A stretch of DNA of 64,000 nt from the NCBI RefSeq assembly GCF_030272615.1, contig NC_081405.1:608394677-608458676 (forward strand), in the 5' to 3' direction. The translations under genes were made by a program, and so were the position numbers. The notes below the pieces were generated by a model, which was not told the origin of the DNA, made no database searches, and worked only from the letters and a program-made list of their open reading frames with translations. Numbering within the stretch: the stretch's first letter is position 1; each line of letters starts with the position of its first letter. Below are positions 1-12,528 of this stretch, piece by piece. This DNA is from Cryptomeria japonica (Eukaryota > Streptophyta > Pinopsida > Cupressales > Cupressaceae).

Positions 1-2468
1 GAACCCCCCTTCATTTAAACCCCCTTTTGTTCGAACCCCTTTTTTAACACTTCTCTGAAGCTTTCTACATTATTTTACATATTTTTGGCCTTCAAACCTC
101 TGGTTGAAGGCTCAAATGGAATGATCTTGACAACCCAAAATGTAGTATTGTAGTCCTCAAAGAAAGCTTTCCAATGAATATAATATTATTACATATTGAG
201 TTTATTATGAACTTTTTTTTTTAATTTTACCAAACATAGGTTTTTCACCAGACATGAACTTCTTTGTTCAACGCATTGGGAAAAATAGGAAACTAATTCA
301 AAAAAATTCAGAAAAATATCTAAGCCCCAGGTATTGATGTCTTCTTTCTAACAAAAAAAAAGTATTGAATTTGGATATATATAGAACAAGTTATGTGTTC
401 AAACTTAAACCTATGTCAAAATTATGACTAGTCGAATTTCAAAACAATAAAATGAAAAATATAGAACATATCACTATCAAACCAACTGCAAGCCCTGGAT
501 ATTGATGTTACAAACCAAAATTTGAAAGAATTGAGTTTTTATCATTTATAGAAAAAAATATGTGCATTTCGGGAGGCACATCACTATTAAAAAATGTAGT
601 TTGTTGTAAAAAACTACTTTTCGAGGGAGATGGAAAAGTTTTTAAAAAATCCTTCAAAAAAATTTGGAAAAAATATATATATAATCTAGAGACAAAATGC
701 TACAAATCACTAATTTACATCATCTTCAAATTCTTTATAGTTTAAAAGTTATAGTTGTCGGAAGTTGAAGATTATTTTAAAAGTGTTCATCTCAGTGTCA
801 AAAGTGGCAAAAAAGTGGAAACCATTATTGTGAGTTCACCCGAAGAGACTACTACAGTCTTGAGAGATTACGGTCTTTGATGTATTTTGCACCATTATCT
901 CTATCAAAACTTTGAGAATGATCTTTGTCGTAAAAAAAAATATCCTTAGATCTCCAGTGGTGTTCAATGATCTTCATGACTAACACAATATTTGTAGCAA
1001 AAAGAAACTATATCATGGCCCGTGCCTTTGAAATCTTTTATGAGACATTAGGATTGAAGGCTATGAGATGGATGCTTTTGACTTGCATCAATCTTAATGC
1101 CTTTGACCTAGTATAAAGAATGCTATGATTTCTCTTGTTTTTATTCTTGATTGACTTGGTCACTATCTTTAAATAATCAATATCCTTGAAGTTGCTATTA
1201 AATCTTGATTGTTCTCATATTTTCATCAATAAAAACCATATGACTAAACACCACATGCCTTGTTTGACATCACCCATACCACAATGGCTAGATGATTTAT
1301 CCTTACTTTTCTCATTGTCAAAAGAATTTAATGCACACTGTGACTGTCATAGATACATTCACTTTTCTCTTCTCTTATATGGTCTAAGACTGCTCTTGAA
1401 GGATAGATGTTTCTCATCACCAAAGGAAGATTAAATTTTGTCTTCCATGTTCATAAGGCTTTGCTCTCTTTTTTTTTTTATAGTGAATAACCCTGACACC
1501 ATTCTTTGACCTTCATAAACCTTATATTGTGATGAATATGCTTCCCTCTTCACCATTAAACTTGAAATGGTGATTGATTCCCTCCAAGGGATGTTGTATT
1601 TTACCTATTCTATAATTTGTAAATGATCTTTCTCAGAAAATATGACTACTACTTTGCTTTTTTGGATGAAGACCTAATCACTGTAAATAAAGAACCAGAT
1701 CTACATATACTATTCATGCTAATGTTATTATCATTTGTTATGTGGCTCTAAAGGGTCTCATAGAGCTCTAAAACCCTATAGATCACTATGATTGATCCGT
1801 AATAAGTTGTCATGTCATTGTTTACAAAAAATCCTTTATAACTCAATGTGGGCAATCATTTTGATTCTCACATAACTCAAAACCTTACCTTTCTAAGAAA
1901 TCATTGCTTGCTAACTTGTTATGAATAATACTTGAAAAGAAAAGAAAACATTGAAAGACATATATGAGATAATGGTTTTCACTTTCTTGTACTAGTAAGG
2001 GAATAGTTGAATGTGATCTAAACTTCTTTCTCTTTACTCCAAGTTTCTAGATTGCATGAATCATTTATTTTCCTTTAAACACGACCTCCTTTTGCATGTA
2101 TGTAAGAATCTGAATGTTTGTGTGGAGATGTATATTTTCATGACTTCCACTAGAGCTCTTTTCTATAACTCAACTCATAGAAAACCTAGCCTCCACATTT
2201 AGGCATGAGAGGAAAAGATAAGGTATATACAAAACTTAAAAGGAAAACCCAATCATGTAATGTGGAGATTACAACTTTGAATCTATAGTTCCCTCCATAT
2301 GGTGCATGAATAATCTTGGGAAAAAATTTAAGGACATTTAACAAGAGAAATAATTTGACAAAATTGTTTCAATCCATAAATTAAGAATATTTGGATATAT
2401 CATTTTCTTAATTCCATGATTTTTTCCTAGAAAACTCTTGCCAAGTTGAGTTTACCAAAAGTCAATTA
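1..2468. other. No recognisable gene or element
   Basis: AT-rich DNA left of element A. Short open frames exist (for example near 560-745 and 1186-1434) but none shows a recognisable domain or a coding-like composition. The first 50 bases are C-rich, with repeated CCCC runs separated by T-rich stretches. I see no LTR end, primer site or polyA tail. It could hold very old repeat remnants that cannot be recognised by eye. Confidence 0.6.
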
Positions 2469-2473
2469 GTGTT

Positions 2474-4116
2474 TGGTGCAGGAGCACCTAGGACTTAGGC
2501 AATTTAACTTTCACAATTTTGGCTTGTACTGATCCTAGCGAAGTCAGTGGTTAATAAGGACTCCAGGAGGGTCCAAGAGTGAGTATATTGTGTCAATGTA
2601 GGCCTAGGTTGATTTCATTTTACTTAGGTTTTCTTTTTTGTGTAAATAGTAAGTTAGAGTAGGTATTCGGCCTTTTGTTGGTCAAAAGTGTCAAAAGTTG
2701 GTAAAATAATTAGAGAGGGTTAAATAGGTCTTAGACATGTTATAAAATTCATTTATGATGACTTGGAATAGGTCTTATAAGTTGGAGAGACCAAAAAGTG
2801 CAAAAGTGCAAAGTTGCCAAAAGTTGTCATGACAATTTTTGAAAGTTGTCATGACAACTTTTATTCTGAAATTGGTTAGCGGTGGAGTTATGGATTTCCC
2901 AATGCCATGGAAGGACTCCAAATGTGGGAAAGCTATATAAACCCTCTCTTGCATGTTTACCAAGGTTGGTGAAGTGTGTTTTGTAAGTCTAACAACTGAA
3001 ACTACTCATTTTTAGTCTTGTGGACAACATTTTGGCTTGTTTTACTAAATTTTGCAATAGAAAATGGATTAAATCCATTGATCAAGCAATGGATTGAGTT
3101 ACCCTTGTGATTTTTTTTACTTTTGGCTCATTTTAGAGCTTTGTAGATACTGTAGATAGGTGAAATCATCTTCAAGTTTGTAAACAACCAGTTTTGGCTT
3201 GTAATTAGCAATTTTCTTGTCAATATGGTTGCCCCATGAGCTCCACACGTGTTTCCATCATGGCTTATTAGAACATGATGAGAAACCCTATGTATACTAT
3301 ACATATATAGGTTCAAGTGCTGGATAAGTGATTAAACATGACTGGCCCCTTATCCTAGGCGAGTCCAGGACCAACCCGACTAGAGAAAATAAGGTGAAAA
3401 AGTGGTGTAAAGTGCAGAGGTGAGTGCAAGATTACTCTTTCAGAGTATGGAGAGGTTCATGGAGCTGGGTAAGACTTGTACATGCAGGGAGAGGATTTGA
3501 AAAATCCATTAAATACAAAAACCCCAATTTGTCCATTCACTATCAGTTAAAGGCCTTATAAACCCTCGAAACCCTCATTTTGGGGTTGACACATTATACG
3601 GTCAGACCAGAGCCTAAAACAACAAAAATACTTTAGGTATGGATGAATTATTGAAGAAAAAATAAAAATTTTTAGGGGTCCTTTGAATTTTTTTCCCTCA
3701 AGCCCTAGAAAACCAGTTTTGGAGGCCTAATTAGGGCTAATTCCTTGTAGCCCTTTTCTAGGCAAGAATTTGAAATCGGTAAGAAACCTCTAGGTTGAAA
3801 GCCACCAATGGATCCCAAATGCACTAAAAACATGTTAGAAGACCTCTCTACACCTCTGCATCCCCTCACAATAGTTGGAGGTCATTTTGACAAATTAAAG
3901 CCAAGAGGCTAGAATTGAGCACCTAAGAAGCACAATGAATTGATAGGGTCCCTAACAAAAACACCTAAAGTAAACACCTTAGTAAGGTCAAGAATCAAGC
4001 TCTAGAAGAGATTGAGAAATACTTGGAGGTCTAGAGTACAACTAGGCCTCGTGAGTTGGTGGAATTGAGCAACACCAACTAGGTTGAGTGTTGAGAAGGC
4101 TAAGTAAACCCCATCA
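2474..4116 (+). repeat. Element A 5' LTR
   Basis: This 1643-bp LTR begins TG and ends CA. It matches 8814-10434 along its whole length with scattered substitutions and small indels. Its end lies three bases before a primer-binding site. The LTR carries a plausible TATA box about 460 bp in, so the U3 region is probably the first 460-490 bp. Confidence 0.95.
2934..2941 (+). promoter_or_regulatory. Candidate TATA box of element A LTR
   Basis: TATATAAA within GCTATATAAACC. The same motif is conserved in the 3' LTR at 9252-9259. Position and conservation fit an LTR core promoter; activity cannot be judged from sequence. Confidence 0.55.
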
Positions 4117-4119
4117 AAT

Positions 4120-4131
4120 TGGTATCAGAGC
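4120..4131 (+). other. Primer-binding site of element A
   Basis: TGGTATCAGAGC follows the 5' LTR end by three bases. This is the usual plant LTR-element primer site, complementary to the 3' end of initiator-Met tRNA. It is intact and fixes both the LTR boundary and the plus-strand orientation. Confidence 0.95.
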
Positions 4132-4157
4132 TTATAAGATTTGGGCTAGAAGAGTTG

Positions 4158-5396
4158 ATGTCCTCAGTGGAATTTGTAGGAGACAACAACATGGTGACCA
4201 ATGCAGAGTTGGCTAGGAAAGTGGATGATCAGGAGGAGGAAAATAAACTCTTGAAAGAGAAATTTATCGAATTGGAGAGCAAGCTTGGTGCAATAGAATC
4301 CAAGGCTAATGAAGTGTTGGTAAAGGTGGAAGGAGTAGAAGGGAAGGGTAAAGAAGTGTCAGATATAGACAAGATACCTGAACTTGATCCTATCCTAGAG
4401 CAAAAACCTTTCTTGAAGGCATTGAAGGCCTTGAGTGGCAAATGACTAGAAGGATTTCCATTGTTCACTGGTAATATGGAGGGAGAAGTGGTCCTAGAAT
4501 GGATAGAAGGTATGGAGAACCACTTTTAATATGAAGGAATAATTGAAGCCTAGAGAGTCAAGGTAGCCAAGTCAAGGATGAGAGGAGCTACCCTCAGATG
4601 GTGGCAATTTGTACAAGATGAGAGGAAGAAAATGGGAAAAGCACCTATCTCTTCTTGGAAAGGGATGATATTCAAAATCAAAGAAGTCTATCTCCCTGAT
4701 GACTATGAAGTGAAAATTCATAGGAAGAGGCAAAACTTAAGACAAAAGGATCTTGATGTCAGTAGCTATATGGGGGAGTTTCACAAACTTATCCTTAGAT
4801 CCCATGCAGTGGAAGAAGAGAGTCTCAAGGTTTCTAGGTACCTAAATGGTCTACGATGGAACATCCAAGAAGAAATTAGTCTAATGAGCCCAAAAATAGT
4901 CCATCAAACCTTTCAACTTGCCCTTAAGGTGGAGGAAAAACTAAAAAGAAGACATGACTCAAGCAACAATAGGGCCAAAGGTAGAGGAAAAGACAATAAA
5001 GGCCATAGAGGAGGCTTTGGTGGAAGAAGTTCTGAACAAAGGACACAAGGAGACTCTAAAATCACTAAGAAGCAAGATAGTGGCAGCAGTAGAGGAGGAT
5101 TCAATAGAGGAAGGGGATCAAATAGTGGTTCTAGAGGAAGATCTAGTGGACAAGGTAGAGGTTCCTCATACTTTGCAACAATGAAGTGTTACCATTGTAA
5201 CAAACTTGGTCATCCAGCATATAGGTGTCCAGAGAAGGGATCATCATTACATGGTGGTGAAAGAAGAGTGAGTTATCTCCAAGAAGAGTCTTCAAGAAGT
5301 AGGACTTCAAATGTTGCCTTAGAGTCAAAAATGGGTGACAACTTGATGATAAGGAGAACTTTGATCAAAGAACTAGTCAAAGAAGAGGCTAGCTAA
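4158..5396 (+). pseudogene. gag: Element A gag (Ty3/gypsy capsid-nucleocapsid)
   Basis: The reading frame is continuous from an ATG at 4158 (MSSVEFVGDNN) to 5396, interrupted only by nonsense codons (4443-4445 and two more before 4578). An N-terminal acidic coiled-coil stretch is followed by a retrotransposon gag core (FPLFTGNMEGE then GATLRWWQFVQDERKK), a Gly/Ser/Arg-rich basic linker, and one CCHC zinc knuckle, CYHCNKLGHPAYRC, at about 5188-5229. Family knowledge: this protein packages element RNA in virus-like particles. The frame runs on into the protease after one more stop, suggesting an original single gag-pol polyprotein. Nonsense codons look like C-to-T or G-to-A changes. Confidence 0.9.
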
Positions 5397-5405
5397 AGAA
5401 GGTCC

Positions 5406-5960
5406 TTATTTAGGATCAAATGCAAGATTATGGACAAAGTGTGCAAAGTGGTCATTGATTCAGGGTCTATAGACAACATTATGTCAGAAGAGGTAGTGAG
5501 AAAGCTCAAATTGCAAAGGATACCTCACAACAATCCTTATAGAGTCACTTGGTTGAACAAAGGTCAACATGTTCTTGTTAATGAGCAAGCATGGGTGGAT
5601 TTTACCATTGGAAGGTATAAGGACAAGGTGTTATGTGATGTCTTACCCATGGATGCATGCCATCTTCTTTTAGGAAGACCATGGAAATTTGATAGACAAG
5701 CTATCCTTGGTGGAGCAAATAATGCATACTCATTCAAGAAAGATGGAGTCACATTCAAGATTCAGTCTATCCTTGAGGAAGGTGAAAAAAGGGCAGCAGG
5801 TCCTAATGTTCTTTGGGTGAGTGAAAAATAGTTCTTAAAGACACTTGAGGAAGGTGAAGGTATAGGGTTTGCACTTGTGATGAAGCCCAAAGAAGAAGAC
5901 AAGAAAGAGCGGTAAGATTTGTCATTAGAGGTGCAAGATTTGTTGAAGAAATTCAAAGCC
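5406..5960 (+). pseudogene. pro: Element A aspartic protease
   Basis: This lies in the same frame as gag, directly downstream. The active-site stretch VVIDSGSIDNIMS (about 5449-5487) has Ser in place of the Thr of the common retropepsin DTG/DSG signature, and HLLLGRPWKFDR marks the C-terminal part of a gypsy protease. One stop at 5829-5831 interrupts the linker towards RT. Family role: cleaves the gag-pol polyprotein. The frame change to RT falls near 5965. Confidence 0.85.
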
Positions 5961-5967
5961 ATAGTAA

Positions 5968-7300
5968 GTGAAGGAAAAGCCAGCCACCTTACCTCCTAAA
6001 AGAACCATAAGCCATAAAATAGACTTCATTCCTGGAGCATCCTCTCCTAATAAGGCATCCTATAAAATGACTCCACAACAAAACATTGAAATTGCCAAGC
6101 AAATCCAAGAGCTCTTAGACCAAGGCCTAATTAGGAAAAGTATTAGCCCTTGTGTTGTCCCTACCATGTTGGCACCAAAAAAAGGTGGTACTTGGAGATT
6201 CTGTACTGATTCTAGAGACATAAATAGGATCACCATCAGATATAGGTTCCCTATTCCTAGAATAGAAGACCTAATGGATTCTTTAGGGGAACCCAAGTAC
6301 TTTACCAAGATTGACCTTAAGAGTGGCTATCATCAAATTAGGATTAAGGAGGGTGATGAATGGAAAACTACATTCAAGATTACTGAGGGTCTTCATGAGT
6401 GTCTTGTAATGCCATTTGGCTTATCCAATGCTCCAAGCACCTTCATGAGACTCATGAATGAGGTGATTAAGGACTTCATAGGTAAATTTGTGGTAGTTTA
6501 TCTTGATGATATTCTCATTTTCAGTAAAGATAGGGCAGATCACATTAATCATTTGCAAGATGTACTACAAAGATTGTACGATGAAAAGCTAACCATGAAT
6601 TTGGATAAGTGTGAGTTTGTCAAGCAGGAGTTGGTTTACCTTTGGTTTGTGTTGTCTCAAGGAACCTTAAGATGGATCCAAGAAAGGTTGAAGCCATTGT
6701 AAATTGGCCTACTCCTAACACAACAACAGAGGTGAGAAGCTTCCATCGACTAGCTCAGTACTACAGGAAGTTCATTAGGCAGTTCAGTGCTATATGTGCA
6801 CCCATGTTAGACACCATTAGAGGTGGAGTAAAGGAAAATTTTTAGTGGGGTAAAGTAGAAAACAAAGGTTTTGAAACCTCAAAGGAGAAGATAGCAACCC
6901 AACCGGTACTAGTGTTGCCTAGTTTTGAGAAACTTTTCATTATAGAATGTGATGCAAGCAATGTTGCAGTAGGTGCTGTCCTAAGACAAGAAGAAAGACC
7001 AATAGATTTCCATAGTGAGAAGCTAAGTGATGCCAAGAAGAAATAATCTTCATATGATCTTGAGTTGTATGCTTTAGTGTAGGCATTGAGGAAGTGGAGA
7101 CACTATCTCCTTCCTAAAGTATTTGTGGTTTATACGGACAACCAAGCATTGTGTTTCCTAAACTCACAAGATAAACTAAGTCATAAACACATGAAATGGG
7201 TGGAGAATATGCAGGCCTATACATTCACCATTAAGCACAAGAGAGGGCAGTTAAACTGGGTAGCTGATGCATTGAGTAGAAGACTTTTAATAGTCCAAGA
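5968..7300 (+). pseudogene. RT-RNH: Element A reverse transcriptase and RNase H
   Basis: RT motifs occur in order: LPPKRTISHKIDFIPGAS lead-in, TWRFCTDSRDINRIT, KIDLKSGYHQIRIK, MPFGLSNAPSTFMRLMN, and the catalytic YLDDILIFSK (about 6499-6528) with both aspartates present. A frameshift near 6650 moves the connection domain (VRSFHRLAQYYRKFIRQFS) into another frame. RNase H follows: [42 protein letters not shown] and NWVADALSRR. Two or three nonsense codons lie in RNase H (about 6843, 7044, 7080). The domain order fits Ty3/gypsy. Confidence 0.93.
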
Positions 7301-7429
7301 AATCCAATTGAGAAGCATAGGTGTGGAAAATTTTAGAGACTTGTACCCAGATGATGAAGACTTCTCAAGTTCCTACAAGGTGTGTAAGGAGTACCAAAAT
7401 CACTTCCATAGTGAGTATTCTGATTTCAC

Positions 7430-8793
7430 TTTGCAAGATGGACTATTGTTCAAATGTGAGCAGCTTTGTGTGCCTAGAGGCTCAATGAGAGAAAACCTTA
7501 TTCAAGAGAAGAATAATGGCAGCCTTAGTGGACATTTTGGAGTCAATAAGACTCAAGAGTTGGTTCAAAGATACTATTATTAGCCAAAGATGAATCAAGA
7601 TGTGAAGAAATATGTGGAGACTTGCATAGTTTGCCAAAAAGCCAAGGGTACTTCAACAAATGTCAGTTTATACCAACCTCTTCCCATACCAAATAGACCT
7701 TGGGAATGAATTAGCATGGACTTTGTAGTAGGCTTGCCAAGGAAAAAATAGGGTTGACAACATTTATGTGATTGTGGATAGATTTAGCAAAATGGCTCAC
7801 TTTGTGCCTTGTAAGACTACTCATGATGCATGCCAAATTTCTCAATTGTTCTTCAAAGAGGTAGTGAGGATACATGGTTTACCCATGAGTATTGTTTCAA
7901 GTAGGGGCTCAAAGTTTATGAGTCATTTTTGGAAGACACTATGGCAGAAGCTTAGCACCAACCTCTCTTTTGGGTCAGCATACCATCCTTAAATAGATGG
8001 GCAGACTGAAGTGGTGAATAGGAGCTTGGGAAACTTGTTAATGTGCCTTACTAAGGAATATGGACAAGCATGGGATCAAGTACTCTCACAAGGTGAATAT
8101 GCATAGAATGGCACCATAAATAGGACTACCAGCAAGAGCCATTTTGAAGTAGTCTATGGGGTGCACACAAGAGGAATTTTAGAGTTGAGAGACTTAGGAA
8201 GTGCAGCAGCAAGAAGTGGATATGCAGAGGACTTTGATCAATCAATGAAGGAAGTCCATGATTTAGTTAGACAAGCATTGATGGAGAACACAAACAAGCG
8301 CAAGCAAAAAGTTGATGAAAAAAGGAAGAACCTAAAATTTCAAGTAGGAGATCTTGTCATGGTACACTTGAATAAAGCAAGGCTACAAAAATTAGTGCCA
8401 AACAAGTTACAAATGAGGAGGATAGGTCCATGTGCCATTCTAGCCAAGTATGGAGAAAATGACTACAAGGTGGATCTACCTAGTGACATAGGTTTGTCAC
8501 CGGTTTTCAATATAGCAGACTTAGTTGCATATAAGGGACTAGTTTAAGGTTTAGATTGTAGTCACTTAGAGGTTTTAGTTGATGTGAACATCCTTCAATT
8601 ACCATCCAAACCAAATCCAAAGGCTGAGAAGGTGTTGAGTTCAAGGATCTCTAAGAAGACAAGACATCAAATCTATTAGGAGCACCTCATCAAATGGTAG
8701 GGTATGGATGATACTAAAGCTACATGGGTGATGGAGATAGAGTTTCAGAAGCATTTAATTGATCATAACTTGATTCCCAAAGAGGTGACATAA
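7430..8793 (+). pseudogene. INT: Element A integrase with chromodomain-like tail
   Basis: The zinc-binding N-terminus is visible as GHFGVNKTQELVQRYYY and CIVCQKAKG (HHCC type). The core follows after a frame change near 7745: ISMDFVVGLPR (first Asp), then IVSSRGSKFMSHFW, where the usual SDRG aspartate reads Ser, so a catalytic residue appears lost. DGQTEVVNRSL retains the Glu. The C-terminal region (FQVGDLVMVHLNKARL, RRIGPCAILAKYGENDYKV) is followed in the same frame, after stops, by a segment with HLIKW-stop-GM and TKATWV (about 8640-8790), resembling the LVKWKG/ATWE core of a chromodomain. That suggests a chromovirus; the tail is too decayed for a firm subfamily call. Confidence 0.88.
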
Positions 8794-8799
8794 TCTTCT

Positions 8800-8813
8800 T
8801 TTGTTTGGGAGAA
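8800..8813 (+). other. Polypurine tract region of element A
   Basis: A G/A-rich stretch ending GGGAGAA lies immediately before the 3' LTR start TGGTGC, the expected place for plus-strand priming. A T-rich run sits just upstream. Confidence 0.7.
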
Positions 8814-10434
8814 TGGTGCAGGAGCACCTAGGACTTAGGAAATTTAACTTTCACAATTTTGGCTTGTACTGACCCTAGCCAAGTAAGTGGTGAATAAGGA
8901 CTGCAAGGGGATCCAACAGTAACTATGTTGTGTCAATGTAGGCCTACGTTGAGTTAATTTTACTTAGGTTTGCATTTTTGTTTAAATAGTAAGTTTGAGT
9001 AGGTATTTGGCCTTTTGTTGGTCAAAAGTGTCAAAAGTTGGTAAAATCATTAGAGAAGGTTAAATAGGTATTAGACATGTTAGAAAAGTCATTTATGATT
9101 ATTAATAATAGGTCTTATAATTTGGAGAGACTAAAAAGTGCAAAAGTGCAAAGTTGCAAAAAGTTGTCATGACAACTTTTGTCCTGAAATTGGTTAGCGG
9201 TGGAGTTAGGGATTTCCCAATGCCATGGAAGGAATCCAAATGTGGGAAAGCTATATAAACCCTCTCCTTCAAGTTTACCAAGGTTTATGAAGTGTGTTTT
9301 GTAAGTCTAACAACTGAAACTACTCATTTTCAGTCTTGTGGAACACATTTTGGCTTGTTTTACTAACTTTTGCAATAGAATATGGATTGAATCCATTGAT
9401 ACAGAAATGGATTGAGTTACTCTTGTGTGTTTTTGTATTTTTGGCTCATTTTAGAGCTTTGTAGATACTGCACATAGGTGTTTTCTTCTTCAAGTTTGTA
9501 AACAACGAGTTTTTGCCTGTAATTAGCAATTTTCTCGTAAATATGGTTGCCCCATGAGCTCCACACGTGCTGCCATCACAGCTTGTTGGAACATGATGGG
9601 AAACCCTCTGTATAGTGTACATATGTATGTTCAAGTGATGGAGAATCATTTAAACATGACTGCCCCCTTATTCTAGGTGAGTCCAGGAGCAACCTAGCTA
9701 GAGAAAATAAGGTGAAAAAGTGGTGTAAAGTGCAGGGGTGAGTGCAAGATCACTATTTCAGAGTTTGGAGGGGTTCATGGAGCTGGGTCAGAATTTTACA
9801 TGTAGGGAGAAGCTTTGACAAATCCATTTAATACCAAAACCCCAATTTGTCCATTCATTGTCGGTTAAAGGCCTTATAAACCCTCAAAACCCTCATTTTG
9901 GGGTTCACACATTGTACAGTCAGACCAGAGCCTAAAACCATAGAAAACCTTTAGGGATTGATTAATTATTGAATAAAAACCAAAATTTTTTGGGGGTCCT
10001 TTGAATCATTTTCCCTCAAGCCCTAGAAAACCGGTTTTGGAGGCCTAATTAGGGCTAATTCCTTGTAGCCCTTTTCTAGGCAAGAATTTGAAATCGGTAA
10101 GAAACCTCAAGGTTGAAAGCCACCAATGGACCCCAAATGCACTAAAAAAATGTTAGAATACCTCTCTACACCTTTGTATCCCCTCACAACAGTTGGAGGT
10201 CATTTTGACAAATTGAAGCCAAGAGGCCAAAATTGAGCACCTAAGAAGGACAATGAATTGATAGGGTCCCTAACCAAAACACTTGAAGTAAAAACCTTAG
10301 TAAGGTCAAGATACAATCCCTAGAAAATATTGAGAAAGACTTGGAGGTCTAGAGTGCAACTAGGCCTGGTGAGTTGGTGGAATTGAGCAACACCAACTAG
10401 GTGGAGTGTTGAGTAGGCTAGGTAAACCCCATCA
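8814..10434 (+). repeat. Element A 3' LTR
   Basis: A 1621-bp direct repeat of 2474-4116, beginning TGGTGCAGG and ending CCCCATCA. It is followed by GCGTT (10435-10439), nearly identical to the GTGTT before the 5' LTR. Confidence 0.95.
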
Positions 10435-10623
10435 GCGTTTGAGGCTTCTTGATTTAAATATTTTAGAAATTAAATTAAGACATTGCTTGGATAAATCATT
10501 TTGGCACATAATAAAAAGGTTTTTAATTGATTTTTTCTCTTTTTCACCCTAATTTTACACTCTTAAGACTCTTACTCCCAAACTAAGGATGTGAAGGCTA
10601 CTTTTTGACAATGGAGGGTAAAA

Positions 10624-11700
10624 TTAGTTAACATTAGCCACAAGACAAGATGCATGCATCATATTTAGTTTAGTAGCAGTCATATAAAATAAACCTCCAT
10701 TCATTGATCTATATATGCTTCGATCAGTCTTCGGTGATTCAACATCTTTTCTCATCTTACAACCAGTAGCCATAGGAGTACATATAGGTTTATCATTTTC
10801 CATTCCAAACTTATTCAATATTTATTTAACATACTTATATTGTGAAAGAAATATATCATCATCTTTCTGATTAACTTTTAAACCAAGAAATAAATTCATC
10901 TCCCTAATCATAGACATTTCAAACTCTTCTTGCATCTCATCAAAAAACTTCTTGCAAATACCATTATTTCCTTTAAAGGTTATATTATTGACATAAACAA
11001 CTACAATCCAAATGTCATTTTCTACAACCTTAAAATAAATATTAATATGAGTAGTACCTTTTTGCAATCCTTACTTCAACAAATACTTTTCAAGACTTGC
11101 ATACCAAGCTCTTGGAGATTGCTTATGTCCATATAATGATTTCTTTAGTTTATAGACCATATCCAAAGTATTTGATAGATTCAATCCTTCTATTTATTCA
11201 ATCTATACTTTCTCTTTTATTTCTTCATTCAGAAATATAGAATTCACATCCATCTAATAGACCTTGAAATTCTTGTGTGTTACAAAAGCAAAAAAATATT
11301 GATAGCTTCCATTCTTGCTATAGGAGCATAAATATCCTCAAAATCTATGTGTTCTACCTCTGAATATCCTTTACATACAAGTCTTGTTTTTTTTTCTCAC
11401 TATGTGACCATCCTCATCTAGTTTGTTCTAAATTACCCATTTAGTTCCTATCACATTCTTGTCAGTGGGTCTTGGGACAAGTTCCCAAGTTTTATTCTTC
11501 TCAATCTATTCCAATTATTCTTGCATAGCTTTCATCCAGTGCTAATCATTGCAAGCATTCTTCAGCGTTTTCAGTTTTGTTTCTGAAATTAAGTGTAAAT
11601 TTACTTGTTCTTCAACAACTTTACTTCTGGTGATAACACCTCTATTCTTGTCTCTGATAATTTGTTTCTCTGAGTGATTCTTTTGCACATATCTTGGAAT
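10624..11700 (-). pseudogene. RT: Element B reverse transcriptase, RNase H truncated
   Basis: Read on the minus strand. The RT palm is recognisable from IWIVVVYVNNITFKG, where the copia catalytic YVDD reads YVNN, so both aspartates are altered. FLGLKVNQKDDDIFLSQYKYV and the connecting ICTPMATGCKMRKD follow. Upstream RT segments (11090-11560) match copia in broken frames. Coding similarity ends in early RNase H at MHASCLVANVN near 10630. The copy cannot encode an active enzyme. Confidence 0.88.
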
Positions 11701-11736
11701 CTTAGGAGATATTTCCAGAGCACATTTCTTATCATC

Positions 11737-12528
11737 CTATGTCTCTATTTCTTCAACCTTTTCTTCTTCAATTTTTCTATTAGACTCATTAGATTTATAT
11801 CCTATATATGCAATTGAATTCTTTGAAGTGTCTTTATGAAATTTTAAATTTGTATTTTCAACAATTTTTCTGAGTCTTTTGTTATAACATTTGTAATCTT
11901 TGATTTTAGTAGAGTAGCCAACAAAAATACCTTCATCAGCTCTTGTGTCAAATTTTCCTAAATTTTTATCATCTCTCCTGATATAGAATTTAATTCCAAA
12001 TACTCTGAAATATTTCACAAACAAAGTCCTTCCATACCAAAATTCATAAGATATCTTCCCATGATTTGTTCTAATCTGTACTTTGTTAAGAGTGCACATT
12101 GTAGTGTGTATTGCTTTCTTTGAATGGATTTTCGATAAACTTGATCCATTCATCATTGTTCTAGAAACCTCTTGTATTGTTTTGTTCATTCTTTCAACTA
12201 CACCATTTTGTTGTGTTGTCCTAGGAGTAGACACGTGTCTTCTTATCCCATGATTCTCAAAAATGTTATTGAATTCATCCGAAGTAAAATCTCCACCTAT
12301 GTTAGATCTTAAGCATTTGATTCTTATATTTATCTCATTTTCAACCATGACCTTGAATTTATTAAACTTTTGTAGGTCGTCATATTTTTCTCTTAAAAAA
12401 GTAACATTGGTCACTCTAGAGTAATGATAGAGTAAGAGCATGAAATGCCCATCACCTTGTTTGCTTCTAGTTCTTGTGATTCCACAAAGATGAGCCTACA
12501 CTAACTCCAATAGTCCAATAAAAGCTTG
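11737..12528 (-). pseudogene. INT: Element B integrase core
   Basis: The longest open stretch is 11737-12441. Copia integrase features: FLREKYDDLQKFNKFK, CLRSNIGGDFTSDEF (the usual SDRGGEF reads SNIGGDF), HGIRRHVSTPRTTQQNGVVE with the catalytic Glu, and the downstream VFGIKFYIRRDDKNLGKFD with EGIFVGYSTKIKDYK. The first catalytic Asp region reads YHYSRVTNVTF where DDYSR is usual. Catalytic sites are therefore degraded while the overall fold is still recognisable. Confidence 0.9.

Larger units (their letters stand above)
2474..10434 (+). mobile_element. Element A: full-length Ty3/gypsy LTR retrotransposon, decayed
   Basis: Two long direct repeats (2474-4116 and 8814-10434) both start TGGTGCAGG and end CCCCATCA. 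A primer site follows the first and a purine-rich tract precedes the second. Flanks give a near-perfect 5-bp target duplication: GTGTT at 2469-2473 and GCGTT at 10435-10439, one mismatch. The internal order is gag, protease, RT, RNase H, integrase, which is the Ty3/gypsy order, and a chromodomain-like tail suggests a chromovirus. The coding region has three frame changes (near 5965, 6650 and 7745) and many nonsense codons, so the copy is dead. Visible divergence between the LTRs points to an old insertion. Confidence 0.95.

Noticed and set aside
4120-4131. tRNA gene suspected from TGGTATCAGAGC at several sites
   Set aside because: Only the primer-site complement is present at each place; no cloverleaf follows.
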